In this document: one piece after another, positions 36,992-47,500 of the stretch | How positions within the stretch are numbered: the stretch's first letter is position 1 | Layout of the letters: the number at the start of each line of letters is the position of its first letter | DNA from: Mucidula mucida | Taxonomy: Eukaryota; Basidiomycota; Agaricomycetes; Agaricales; Physalacriaceae | DNA length: 64,000 nucleotides | NCBI GenBank assembly: GCA_015501055.1 | Contig: JADNYV010000004.1 | Span: forward strand, 620,001-684,000 | Direction of reading: 5' to 3' | Program-made: the position numbers and the translations under genes | Notes under the pieces: generated by a model | Databases searched by the model: none | What the model saw: the letters and a program-made list of their open reading frames with translations, nothing else | Told to the model about the DNA's origin: nothing

Positions 36992-38770
36992 ATGTCGCGG
37001 CGGCAGAATCGCGTCGCTCCTCTCACTCTCGTGCTGCCCAACCCGCCGCTGCCCCGCCGTCGCTCATCACTACTCTCGACTGGCTCGTCGTCGTCAGCAC
37101 CCAGGACACCGCGTTCTTCATGCGGCTCCCCCGCCTGTGCAGCCTGGATACTGAATCCCAGCAACAGAAAATCCTCAGATAGCTGGAACAGCTCCAACAA
37201 CGACTTTGGCGACGAGGGAGATGCTGCCGAGTGGAAACCAGACCATATTCTATTGCTTTCACGCGTATGTCTTCTCTTCAAAAATTGCGCTGCTCGTCCC
37301 TGATAATGCGGGCACAGACACTTGACGCTCTGCCGGCTCACCTAGTCACTCCTTTCCACGGTCCCATACCGCCGTCAAATCTTCTTGACAAGATTGCTCG
37401 CGGTATTGCAGAGGCCAAGGGCCCAATTGAATGGCCTTTCTCTTTGCGGGCAACCCGCGTCAAGCTCATTGAACTCGCCCGTGTCCGCGGCAGAGACGAC
37501 AACCGCATGGTTACCGACGAAAATGACGGTCAGTGCCGTGGCGAAGGCGACGCTGCCGGTGTTCCCAAGAGGCGCCCAGTTTACCGTCAATCAAGCATGG
37601 ACTTTATATATGGCTCCATCACCGAGGATCAAGAGGAGGTGGAGAGTATAAATCGGTATGCAGAGCCTTGATAGCGCTGTCTTTTACTCACAATATCGTC
37701 TACTTAGCTTGTCTAATCGCCTGCAGCGCACTTCGGACTTTCTTCCCACAAGTCACTCCAATTTCCATCCCTATTCACGGACACGCCATCTGGCTCAGCA
37801 GCGATCTTCTTCGCCTACTCGGATGGGTCATGTCCCATCCCTCAGTCCTTCTACCCCCAGCACATCTACACTGACTACTCTGTCCTCCATATCATCGAGT
37901 CGTGCTCATAACCGACGGTCTGGTGCTACTCTCTCCTCGATGACCTCAAATGAGTCTATGAGCAGTCTCGGATTGGCGGACGCTAAAATCCCGTTCCAGC
38001 TCCTGCCCTCATCCATGACATCTGCCCCAGATCCTCGCGTTCAACGTGTTCGTCGCTCAGAGTCCTTCTGTGCGCCTGTTCCTTCCAAGGAACACCTCGT
38101 ATCCGTCCCTCCTTCAACGCCGGCTCCGGTTCGTCAGACCATCAAACGAGCCCCGTCGTATGGCGCTCTTGCGCAAGAATCCAAGGAAGTGAATCGGGCC
38201 AGGGCTGCCAACGACGGCGTTCTGCCTCGTGAGAACATTCCTTACCCTTCTTCGGACGAGGAGGAAAAACTTCGTACCAAACAGGCCAAGAAAGTGAAGA
38301 CAAAAACAGGCAGCGTTCCATCGCCTTCTGCATCCGCGTCCCCCGAAAGCAAGCAGAAGACTCCAAAGAAGTGCAGAGAGCGGAAGGAGTCTGCCAAATC
38401 TCATACCGCGAGCTTGAAAGTCGGCGATCAGTCACTGTCCCCATCTACGCTTGGGGTAGGTAAATCACCTTCTCGACAACGCATGAACCTCCAACGTAAT
38501 CCGAGCATGTTCGGTGCTGAATTGCCCCAGCTTCACTCCGCTTCGTCCCCCGTCGAAATTCCCACTTCCTACGAACCCCCGTCGACGGTCGCCCCAGCTT
38601 CCCCGAAGAAGACGCCTACCTTACGCCGCGTCAAGCGCATGGGTTTGGCTCCATCACGAAGAATATCTTTTGGAAGTTTGGTCGCCCCGCAATCGGTTAG
38701 TGGTCATGAAGCCGACGTCGAAGATGATGACGGCGATCGTGGACTGGCGAGCGCATTTCAAATGAAATGA
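36992..38770 (+). CDS. Ser/Pro-rich unknown protein with a conserved N-terminal block
   Basis: I do not recognise a family. The chosen start at 36992 gives MSRRQNRVAPLTLVLPNPPL and a Ser-rich segment. Exon 1 ends at 37264 after EWKPDHILLLSR. Exon 2 from 37317 carries the most conserved-looking part: TLDALPAHLVTPFHGPIPPS, NLLDKIARGIAEAKGPIEWP and SLRATRVKLIELARVR. The third exon (from about 37710) is long and low-complexity, with Ser/Thr/Pro runs, several basic clusters (KQAKKVKTKT, TPTLRRVKRMG) and an acidic end (HEADVEDDDGDRGLASAFQMK). Many SP and TP sites suggest proline-directed phosphorylation. A disordered signalling or cell-cycle protein is possible, but nothing shows its role. Confidence 0.65.
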
Positions 38771-39802
38771 CCGTAGGACAACACCGGTATACTGGATTTA
38801 TCGTGCTTGATATCTTGCTCATTTTTGGGACGCAGACGTCCCAATGTAACACCAACACCTCTCGGCGATACCACGTCTGAGTTCCACCATACCTGCGATA
38901 CGCAGTCACACCGGCTACACCATATCCCAACACATCCACTCCTCTCTCAAATATGTCTCACGACATCGACATTCATTTCTTGTGCTTAACTTCACTCCTT
39001 GCTGTCATCTTTGTTTGCTGTCATTGTCACCATCATTATCGTTCTCTTTTCTCCTGTGCTCATACTGTACCACCACCGTTCCTCACTCATCGCATCTCGT
39101 GTTCTGCCAAATCACCCTCCTTCGTTGCTTCTATTAAATACTCACCAAAGCTCAGAGGCATACTCATTCATTCATTTCCTTTCGTCGACACCACTCACAC
39201 ACTCCCTCCGACATCTCTATCAACCCTACTCCGCGGATCCCTTGCGATCACCAAATATCGCAGGCGTGTAAAATAGCGCAGATTCCATCTTGCGCCCCAA
39301 TCCATCAGCTTGGATTGCTTCCAATGCGATACATCCTTCGCTGTATGTATTATTACTTATCGGTTCCTCTGATACTATAGATTGACTGCTGGTTTCCCGT
39401 CATTCGTTTTCGAGACCGTCACAATTTTTTGTCTTCTTGTCCCATACGCGAGTTCAACTTGTACTTGTAATATACCTTTCGACATGGAATACTCTAATCA
39501 CCAATTGATTGACGGACGTGGACGTTGCTAAGCTCCCTGAGAAGCGTGTCAAACTCATGTCTGCCTCGAGGCGTCGGTCGAAGTGAATGGAGAAAGCGGT
39601 TCCTCATGTGAATGGCAAGCGCGAACAGATGTAGACGGCCCTTGTGCTACACCGGGCTTGCATATGGGGACGTACATATGAGAGGGAAGGGGGCGCTGCA
39701 TGGGCCCGAAGTTTCGATGCCAACGCAAGTAATATAAAATGTGGATGCAAGGTGGTTGATTCACGCTTCGGGAGATGGGAAAAGCAGTCTATTATGGCAC
39801 AG
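38771..39802. other. Intergenic, strongly pyrimidine-rich on the plus strand
   Basis: From about 38900 to 39250 the plus strand is C/T-rich with repeated CTCA/TCAT patterns, which produces spurious Ser/Leu/His open frames. It is probably the 3' untranslated region of the preceding gene plus spacer. No gene is supported. Confidence 0.45.
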
Positions 39803-40210
39803 TTACTCTTTCTGTACACAAAACGATGTGAGCCTGCAACGCAGCAACTTGTAGAGCAGATGCGCCTACCTTTGTGATTTCCACCTTGATGGGCCACTGG
39901 AACCCGGTGGCTGCCGGGGCTTCTGCACGGCGCTTCGCATCATATTCCTCCAATTTCACTCTCCTCCGTGCCAGCTCTGCTCCAAAGCGGTTGTCGAAAT
40001 CCCAGGAAAGGTAACCTAAGTAGCCAAAGAGGATGGTCGAGGCAGCATGGCCCCACAAGTCTGAGGAGAAGGAGGTTATTTCGCGGATATTGTTCGTTGC
40101 CAGTATTGGCGCGCACTTTCAAAGGGATTGCGTTTCTGGATTCCTAGCTGGCCGAAGCGGGCAGCCAGGCCGAATGCAGAGAATCCAAGGACGTTCGCTA
40201 GCAGCGACAT
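39803..40210 (-). CDS. Small inner-membrane-type protein (possible NUXM-like complex I accessory subunit)
   Basis: About 100 residues in three exons. The start at 40210 gives MSLLANVLGFSAFGLAARFG and QLGIQKRNPFE. After an intron (40128 to about 40063) comes NLWGHAASTILFGYLGYLSW, then FDNRFGAELARRRVKLEEYD. The final exon adds only the last residue and the stop near 39803. The pattern is two hydrophobic segments followed by a charged helix, with no presequence needed. I recall similar short fungal proteins that resemble complex I subunit NUXM, but the match is from memory and weak. It is divergent from the TPR gene, with 166 bp between starts. Confidence 0.6.
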
Positions 40211-40376
40211 TAATGTTGATGACGGGTTGGCTGAGAGCGGGATCAAGTCAAGTCTATAAAAGGTAAGCGAACAAATAAAGTCGATACAGCCGGTGTGTAG
40301 ATTTCTATCTTGCCTTTTACCTCCATTATATCTCTTTCCGCATCTGTTGTAATCAAACCTGCGCCCACAGCTAGCG

Positions 40377-41344
40377 ATGTCGAACACTCAGAAATTCGAA
40401 ACCGGCAAGCAGCACAAGGACACCGCCGACCAGGCCTTCAAGGCTGGAGAGTATAAGAAAGGTGAAAGCATTTTTCCGCTCTAGTGACACAAGAGATCTA
40501 ACGGTTTGCTAGCTCTCTCATCATATTATCAGGTAGAAGCACCATCCACTACAATACATACTTGTGGCGCCTGAACACAATCATCTAGGCTCTGATGTAC
40601 TTGCAAGGACTAGACAAGTACGCGCCACCAAAGAAAACGTGGAGCTGAATCTGATAACACTGCACAGGAATGCACTAAGCAGTATGGGGATGTCTTCGCC
40701 TCAAACTTCGCGAGCCGCAGAAACCGACGCCGACAAAGAACTTGCAGAGGTGATTAATACTACAGCTCTCCTGATTCCCTCTGACTGTGTCTATAGATCG
40801 ACGACGTTATCAGCAAAGTCTACTCAAACATGTCCGCATGTCATATGAGCCTACACAATTGGCAGCGTGCCATCGAAACCGCAGACAAGGTGCGCCGTGT
40901 GATACAAGGTTTATAGCGCCACTCACAGAGTCATACGCAGGCATTGAAGAAGAACGAGAAAAACTATCGCGCCCTCTTCAGGAAGGGAAAGGCTCTAGGA
41001 GAACAGGGCTTCTTTGAGCGTTCAATCAAAGTTCTTGAAGAAGTCAAGTCGAAGAATCCTGAAGGTATGGATCCACCATTCGCATCACGTACCTTTCCTA
41101 ACCCTACTTAGACGCTCCCAAGGTTGATGCTGAAATTGTACGTCTGCGCGCATCGATAAGCAGAAGGAGAAAGCCAACAACAAGAGATTGAAAGGTATAC
41201 ATGTGGTCGCGCGGGCGCTTAGATTGAAAGCTAACTTAACTTATAGGTTTCCTGAACAAGGCAAACGTTTCTCTGTCGGAAGAGGCTTCTCACGAAGACG
41301 ATGCCATCGAGGAGATTGTGACTCCGGGCGCCGCAAACAACTAG
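40377..41344 (+). CDS. TPR protein, TTC9/immunophilin-like co-chaperone
   Basis: Small cytosolic three-TPR protein of the kind that docks on Hsp90 or Hsp70 tails. The start at 40377 gives MSNTQKFETGKQHKDTADQA. Eight short exons follow: ALSSYYQ, ALMYLQGLDK, NALSSMGMSSPQTSRAAE and IDDVISKVYSNMSACHMSLH. Next are NWQRAIETADKALKKNEKNY, RALFRKGKALGEQGFFERSI and KVLEEVKSKNPEDAPKVDAE. The last exons give IDKQKEKANNKRLKGFLNKA and an acidic end at 41344. The TPR-type Gly/Ala/Tyr spacing is clear. One frame break near 41152 (VRLRA|IDKQKE) is repaired by one extra A. Confidence 0.8.
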
Positions 41345-41479
41345 TCTCCAGCTTTCTTTTTCTTCCAGGTTCTCGCGCAGCATACCATTCAACTCTTCGT
41401 GTATTCCCAGTCTTCACCCATCCTGTATCACCTCCTCGCACATTATTGACCGCATTAGCTTGATCTAATTGAACTTGCC

Positions 41480-42840
41480 CTAGAGTAGTTTGGCGACTCC
41501 AGAATTAACAAAATCATCGATCTTGAAACCGCCTTCGGGAGATTTGACGACGCCGGCCTTCTCAAGAACGCTGTACGGTACATCTCAAGGACGTGATACT
41601 GATAGAAGGATTCTAGTCCTCACCTCAATGTGTCGTTGATTACCTTCGACTCGATGGCCAAGCAATCAGATGGATATCCAACAGTCTTCATCCAGGCCTG
41701 GCGAATTATTCGTTGGTTGTGCTGTTTCATTCACGCTCGCTACTCACCTGAATGTCTTCCTCCGGATAGCCAAACTTACTCTTGATGAATTCGACGTTAC
41801 GCGACGCGCGGCTTTCCGCTGAATCGAAACTGGCAACGTACGTCGACAGCTTTGACAAGAATGCCTTTAATTCTTCCGCGTCGGTTTTTGGCTGTGCCGC
41901 GATGAGCCAGGACGGCCAAGGTGTCGGGACTGAGCCGATCTGATGGATGTGAGGGGGGGGGGGGGGTAAATTGTCAATGCGCGTTGGTAACTTACGAAAC
42001 GGCATTCTTTGGCATCTGCAAAGGGCTTCGTCGTGAACCACTCCCACATAAACGCGCTTGATGAACCACCATTCACGGAATCGATCAACCCGCGAATGTC
42101 GTTGTTGACTGTTCATCTTGCGTCAGGTTACAGATGCATGTGGTGGGGGAAGTTGGCTGACTTTTGAACTTGAGATCCTCCGCTGGCCAGCCTTGTTGTA
42201 GCCCCATCACGTACGCCATCGTTTGGCTTCCGCTGCGAAATACTTTCAATTTGAGACTATCAAAAGGTGTGGCAACACAGCACACCTTCCCAATCGCGAG
42301 ATACCAATCGTGGTATCCTTGAGATCCGCTATAGAATTGTATTTGGAGTCGATGCCAGTGATGACAGCCCTACAGAGATCCAGTCTCAGCCTTCGGACGT
42401 GTCCTGTGTAACCAGAAATGACAGACCAATTCAGCGGGGTAGAAACGTATCTGCCTACGAGCTTGTAGGCTTTAGATCCATTGGCGATACCGGAAATGAG
42501 TGGATCGGTGAGGGCACTATACGCGAAAGTGAAGTGATTAGAAGGATCGTCAAAATCATTGGACCTACATGGCCACATCGATTTCATCTTTCGTTAAGCG
42601 AGAGATCAGTTGACCGGTACCGCCTGAATATCCCCGTAAGAAACAGATTCGCGCTGTGGATGGGAACAGGTATCGTACTAGGGCATTCGACAAGTGTAAA
42701 TGTCTTGTCTTGATCGTCTTCGGAGAACTGGAGGAGGGGAGAAGAGAAGTGTTCCCTGACTGTGTTTTGATTTGTTAACGTCAAGAGGATCTGAAAGAAA
42801 GCGTCAATGTATACAAACCGTAGCCAATTCTGAGAGGCAT
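41480..42840 (-). CDS. Ca3427-like periplasmic-binding-fold (PBP2) protein
   Basis: Soluble bacterial-type solute-binding fold found in fungi and similar to NMT1/THI5-type domains; the ligand is unknown. The start at 42840 gives MPLRIGY, then VREHFSSPLLQFSEDDQDKT, FTLVECPSGTGQLISRLTKD and EIDVAIALTDPLISGIANGS. After further introns: AYKLVGRYVSTPLNWAVITG, NSIADLKDTTIGISRLGRSG, SQTMAYVMGLQQGWPAEDLK and NNDIRGLIDSVNGGSSSAFM. The C-terminal half has FIGSVPTPWPSWLIAAQP, RASRNVEFIKSKFGYPEEDI, AWMKTVGYPSDCLAIESKV and KIDDFVNSGVAKLL. About nine exons, all in frame. No secretion signal, so it is presumably intracellular. This is a cleanly readable gene with no frame break. Confidence 0.87.
41953..41966. 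repeat. G14 homopolymer (C14 in the intron of the Ca3427-like gene)
   Basis: An uninterrupted run of 14 G on the plus strand. On the coding strand it is a C tract sitting between a likely branch site (ATTGAC) and the CATCAG acceptor, so it forms the polypyrimidine tract of that intron. Confidence 0.8.
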
Positions 42841-43546
42841 GATGGTGGTGTTTAAAAGAGGTTCTAATCAGTAAGCCGGTCAACCTTGCTGAGTGTAGCA
42901 GGTACCGATAAGAGATTTAATGACAGAAGTTTACTTGCGCCTCTCGCTGTAACGCTGTATGGTACTATCGCAGATCATATGTACGCTCTAGCCGCAATGC
43001 ACGCATCTTAGACGCAAGGCAGCCATCAGGCTCGCAGATCAAGTGTCTCGTCCGGTCCGATCATCCGCACTTTACATTTGCCGCAAACGTCCATTAGTAC
43101 TGGTAGTCGTCTCTTCGCAATGGCCAGGCCAACGTTCTGTTCTGCAAGAAAAGCTCGTGCCCAACTGTACTGATGACTACTGTCTGTGTCTCGTTCTCGA
43201 CTACTTAGGTCTCCCGCCATCCGGGTAAATGCTGTCCTATTCGCCCGCAGTATTGTGGACCATTCTGCAGCACTCCTGTGGCTCATTGTTCAAGTTTCCA
43301 TTCATAGTGGACGTCCACAGGGTAGGTTCAGGGACAATCGACCAAACAATGGCACTGGTATGACTATTATGGTAATATAGCTCTACTGTCTATATGCGCA
43401 CTACAAAGGCCACCCTACTTGTGGGCCATTGTTCTCGATCGCACGGCTCTGAGTATAAATAGAGATTTCTCAGTCTCTGCTCCCTCAGACGCTCTCCACC
43501 ACCATCACACTGATAACTCATCGACTCTCCTCTGACTTGGATCATC
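42841..43546. other. Intergenic region with TATA box for the next gene
   Basis: Divergent promoter region between the Ca3427-like gene and the Pro-rich gene. Apart from TATAAATAG at 43454-43462, nothing was recognised. Open frames at 43026-43286 are not supported. Confidence 0.4.
43454..43462 (+). promoter_or_regulatory. TATA box (TATAAATAG)
   Basis: Consensus TATA element 93 nt before the start codon at 43547, followed by a C/T-rich leader with CACCACCATCACAC. It suggests a strongly or conditionally expressed gene. Confidence 0.55.
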
Positions 43547-44217
43547 ATGTACTCGTCCGCCCGTCGCAACCGTGCATACTCACCTGAACCCCCGAGCTCT
43601 CGCTTGTACTCACCGATGCCGTGCCCTCCATCTCCCATGATCCCCACCATTCCAGATGAGGACGACGAGCATACGCTCTGTGCCTTTGGGGACATCTCAT
43701 TGACCGAGCAGTGCTTCATACCCAGTCTGCCATCAGATGCTTCTCCCGTGAAAGGAGACTCTTTCCACCGTCCCCGACGCGCTAGCCCCGCCGCTGCTGC
43801 TCATGCGCCCCGCGGCGCAATGGCGAATAGGCCGCGTCCTCCCATCTTGCTCAAGTCTAAGAACCCATACGTGAGTGTTTCTTCTGCTACTGCACGATTA
43901 TATATCCAATCAATAAATGACAGACTCTCATCGCTAAAGCCGCTATCGCGCAGCCTCAGCTCAGTCTCAAGGAGATCGTCGACAGCATGAAGGCCAAAGG
44001 GAAATTCAATGTTCCTGCGCCAATTAAGGTCGTTCCACGTACGCCTGCTCCTATCAAACGCTCCCCATTGTCGCCCAGCACCTCCAACACGCCGTCTCTT
44101 ACCCCGACTTCGGCTCCTCTTTCCCCACAATCTCCCATTACGCCCAAATCTCCTCAAAAGCCTTTCCGCGGCTACGGCCCCATGCCCAGGCGTCCTGCCC
44201 TTCCCAAGTGGGACTAA
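43547..44217 (+). CDS. Pro/Ser-rich small protein, family unknown
   Basis: Two exons: 43547-43870 and about 43923-44217. The N-terminus (MYSSARRNRAYSPEPPSSRL) is followed by a short acidic patch (IPDEDDEHTLCAFGDISLTE). Then come RPRPPILLKSKNPY and, after the intron, TLIAKAAIAQPQLSLKEIVD and SMKAKGKFNVPAPIKVVP. The end is Pro/Ser/Thr-rich with SPxxP repeats (TPTSAPLSPQSPITPKSPQK) and RRPALPKWD. No enzyme motif, membrane segment or signal peptide. The clean TATA box and strong leader suggest regulated expression. Confidence 0.65.
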
Positions 44218-44513
44218 GTCTACCCGGCTTGAATGAGTCGCAGTTTACAGTCGTTTGACGCGTCGCAACGCTTCATTCTTCACTAGTTGATTGTTTGTAT
44301 ATAGCTTTCTGTCTATATTTCTTTCTGGTTTGATGTGAATTGAATGTGGCTGGTTGTTTGTGTAAAAGGTTGAGCTTAAGTCATGATCCAACGGTTGAGA
44401 CGCGTAGGTTAGGAATTGCCAATTTTAGGGAAAGGTCGCGTCGAGCACGTGCGCGCGTGGAAGTTCATTGTTGGCGTTCTCGATCGTCTCTTCTCTTTAC
44501 ACCGCTACAGCAG

Positions 44514-47500
44514 ATGGCTGTACGCAGCAAAATATTGCCTTCCATTCTCTCTAACTATTTTCCTTTCGTTCTCACATTGGAATGCTTCTTGGACGCTGCA
44601 GTCGATGTCGACGCGTCGCGTCCAAGACCTCTTCGCTACGACGACGATATTGAGGAATTTACACAGCTCGTAACGTCGTCATATGTCGGATCCATGGACT
44701 CGCCCAGTACCAATCAGGCCACGAGGATGAGAGTCTTCTCTCCTATGGCCAACATGAAAGAGGTACGTGGACGTTCGTTGATCTCTTCGCACTCGTCTTA
44801 TTTGCCCTCGAGGTGACCCAGCAAGCCCAGCTGTTGCTGTTAAAAGCAAAGCAGAATCATATCCTGACTCTGGGCTATCATTGGTCTCTCTTTGTCGCGT
44901 CCACTCTCTATTTACTGACGCGTTACATCTAGGATAAGGACGGTAAATTAACAATTGGTCAGGCCAACACGATTGCGGCGGCGTTAGGAAATAAGGAGTG
45001 GTCAATTCTCCTTCACAGGTGTGCTTCCTGGGTCTACACTCTGCTCAATGCTCATGATGCGAGTACTCGTCAGAGTTGGCGTCGATATCATTCTTCACCT
45101 ATTGACCCAAACTTCAATCTTCATCCCACTACCGAACGAATGCCTTTGTCAAATGACAGGCCCTCCATTAATTCATGTTCGGCTACCTGTTCAATTCCCT
45201 GGCGTTGCTGTCCCCCAGAAGAACGCCGAAAAGCGAAAGGCCACCTCAGGACTTGAAGAGCGTCCCCAGAAGCGCGCCAAGTTGGCGAAACATGATAGTC
45301 TAGCGCGCAAAGACAGCACCAGAGCAGGGCAGACGACAACAATCGAGTAAGTTGACTATTGTCTAGTCTCGCTCTGCTGAATGGCAGTGACACTTAGGAA
45401 GACACCTGTTGGCGTGATGTTCGCGCGTTCTCGCGTGTTCTACGGCCGCCCAACGATAATACCCCACAGTAAAAGCCAGGAGCTTATCTGCGGATTCCAA
45501 CCTAATCGTAAACGCACCTTTTCCTGTGGCACTCAAAATCTAATGGTGTCCAGATGTGTTGAATCGATATATTCCATGTTATCCCAAAGGCGGTCCTATT
45601 TTCGATTATGATGAAAAACAGCAGCTTCAAAATGCCAGGCATCTGTCGAAGTATATCTTCCCTCGTCAGTATGATCTGCCGAGTCCGTTCCAATTCGAGG
45701 CATACATGCGGAGCTCGATGACATTACCGAATTTCTCTGATAGAGAGGTGATGATCAAGGTTTGTGCCAAATTGCTCCTTGTGTTCGTGCGCTGATCACT
45801 TTATCAGAACAAGGGCAACTGTAAGACTCCGAAACGATTGAAGGAAGTGCTCGGACTGCTGGAGAAACTCATCTGGAGGCACGGCAAATGCAAGTATCAC
45901 ATTTTGAGGAACCAAGCATGTCCCACGAAGGTGAAACCCACCCTCATCATCGAAGCCTTACTGCGTTAATCATGGTCTTGCAGATCAAGGACGAAGTCAA
46001 CCCGGATACGAATGTCATTATGGTATTGTTCACTCCTCTTAGGCCCGAATGCGACCTCATTCCACCTCAGGAGATGCTGGCCGGAGAGACTTCACAGCTT
46101 AGGACGCAAGCCTCTGCTCTCGGCGATTCTTCCGTAGACTCGGAGGGTAATACAATACTACCAGCTGGCCTCACACAGGCTCACGAAGAAACCAAATACC
46201 GCCCTCGGATTGTTGATTACGCGTGTCCTTACGTGGAGGTTTGTGCATCCCATGTTTTTGAGTCGTGACTGATACAGAAGCGGAGGTGTATCGCTATGTC
46301 GTACTTGTGACAAAGAATGTCGTTCCTCAGGAGCTCTGGGGCAGCGAGCGCAACTTCAAAGTTATTCGACAAAGTACGTCAAATCTTTGGATCGCTCGCA
46401 GCTTGCTGAAGTTACTGCAGACATCAAGGAGTTCATAACCGCACGACGATTTGAATCCGTCTCTTTGCATCGCGTCCTCCAAAATTTCAGTACATCTGAT
46501 TGCGAATGGCTTTGCCCTCCAGGCAAAGGTTCCAAGCAAATGAGAGTCACTGTCAGTGACGCCAAGAAACGACGCGAACTGTTGGAGGATTTTCTCTTCT
46601 GGTTTTTTGATTCTTTCGTCATTGCACTCATCAAGGTCTATCGTTTCACTATTCTCACGGAAACAGCTGATGAGTTTCAGACCGCATTCTACGCGACTGA
46701 AACCGCGTCATACCGAAATCGAGTGCTATATTTTCGACAGGACGACTGGAAACGACTCTGTTCGCCGCTGATAGATAAATTAACGACAGATACCTACCGC
46801 AAGATACCGTCGGTAAGTCGTGATAAACGCCCTCCAAGCAGTTTGGAGACATGTCTTCAGGACGAAGTCAAGGCCATACTAGCTGCCCGCGATTTCGGAT
46901 TTTCATTTGTGCGCCTTCTTCCGAAAGACAGTGGTGTACGCCCGATCGTCAATCTGCGGCGTAAAAGTCAGCGCCTAATGGTAAGTTTTGTGCGAGGTCC
47001 CTCGAAGTTTATTGACAGGGAAGTAGGAGAACCGCTTCGCTTCAGAGCGATCTATCAACCAGGTTTTGGAGGGGACTTTCGAAATCCTGACATATGAACG
47101 CGTAAGCCAGTGTTGACTTCGCATTGCCCAGCTCATTGTCCATTAGCAAGCCAATCCGCACTTATTGGGAGCGTCGGTAGTCGGCCGAAATGATGTCTAT
47201 GCAAAACTGAAGCCTTTCAAAATGCGACTTCTCAGGGAGAATCAGAACAAGTTGTACGTTTCTTTTGATGGTGTCATAGACAGTCACTGAACAGGCCTTA
47301 GGCCTAAGATGTACTTCGTCAAAGTCGACGTGCGAGCGTGCTTTGACACCATCGACCAGTCGAAGCTTCTGGAGATTTTGGTGGAACTTTTGTCTCGTGA
47401 CAACTATCTCAGGCAGAGATATGGCAGTATCTCTTTTGGTAATGGACGTGTGCAGCGGAAATATGTCAGGAAGGCTATTCCACACGGTTTGGAGTTTGCG

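Noticed and set aside
38953..39276. Plus-strand frame rich in Ser, His and Leu
   Set aside because: Arises from a C/T-rich tract downstream of the 36992-38770 gene; three frames are open together, which is a compositional effect.
46239..46276. A TERT frame break at the PYVE/VYRYVV junction
   Set aside because: Choosing the later acceptor (GCGGAG, just before GTGTATCGC) restores the frame with a normal intron.
47020..47060. A TERT frame break before SINQVLEGTFEIL
   Set aside because: Using the acceptor GGAAGTAG gives RLMENRFASERSINQVL in frame, so no missing base is needed.
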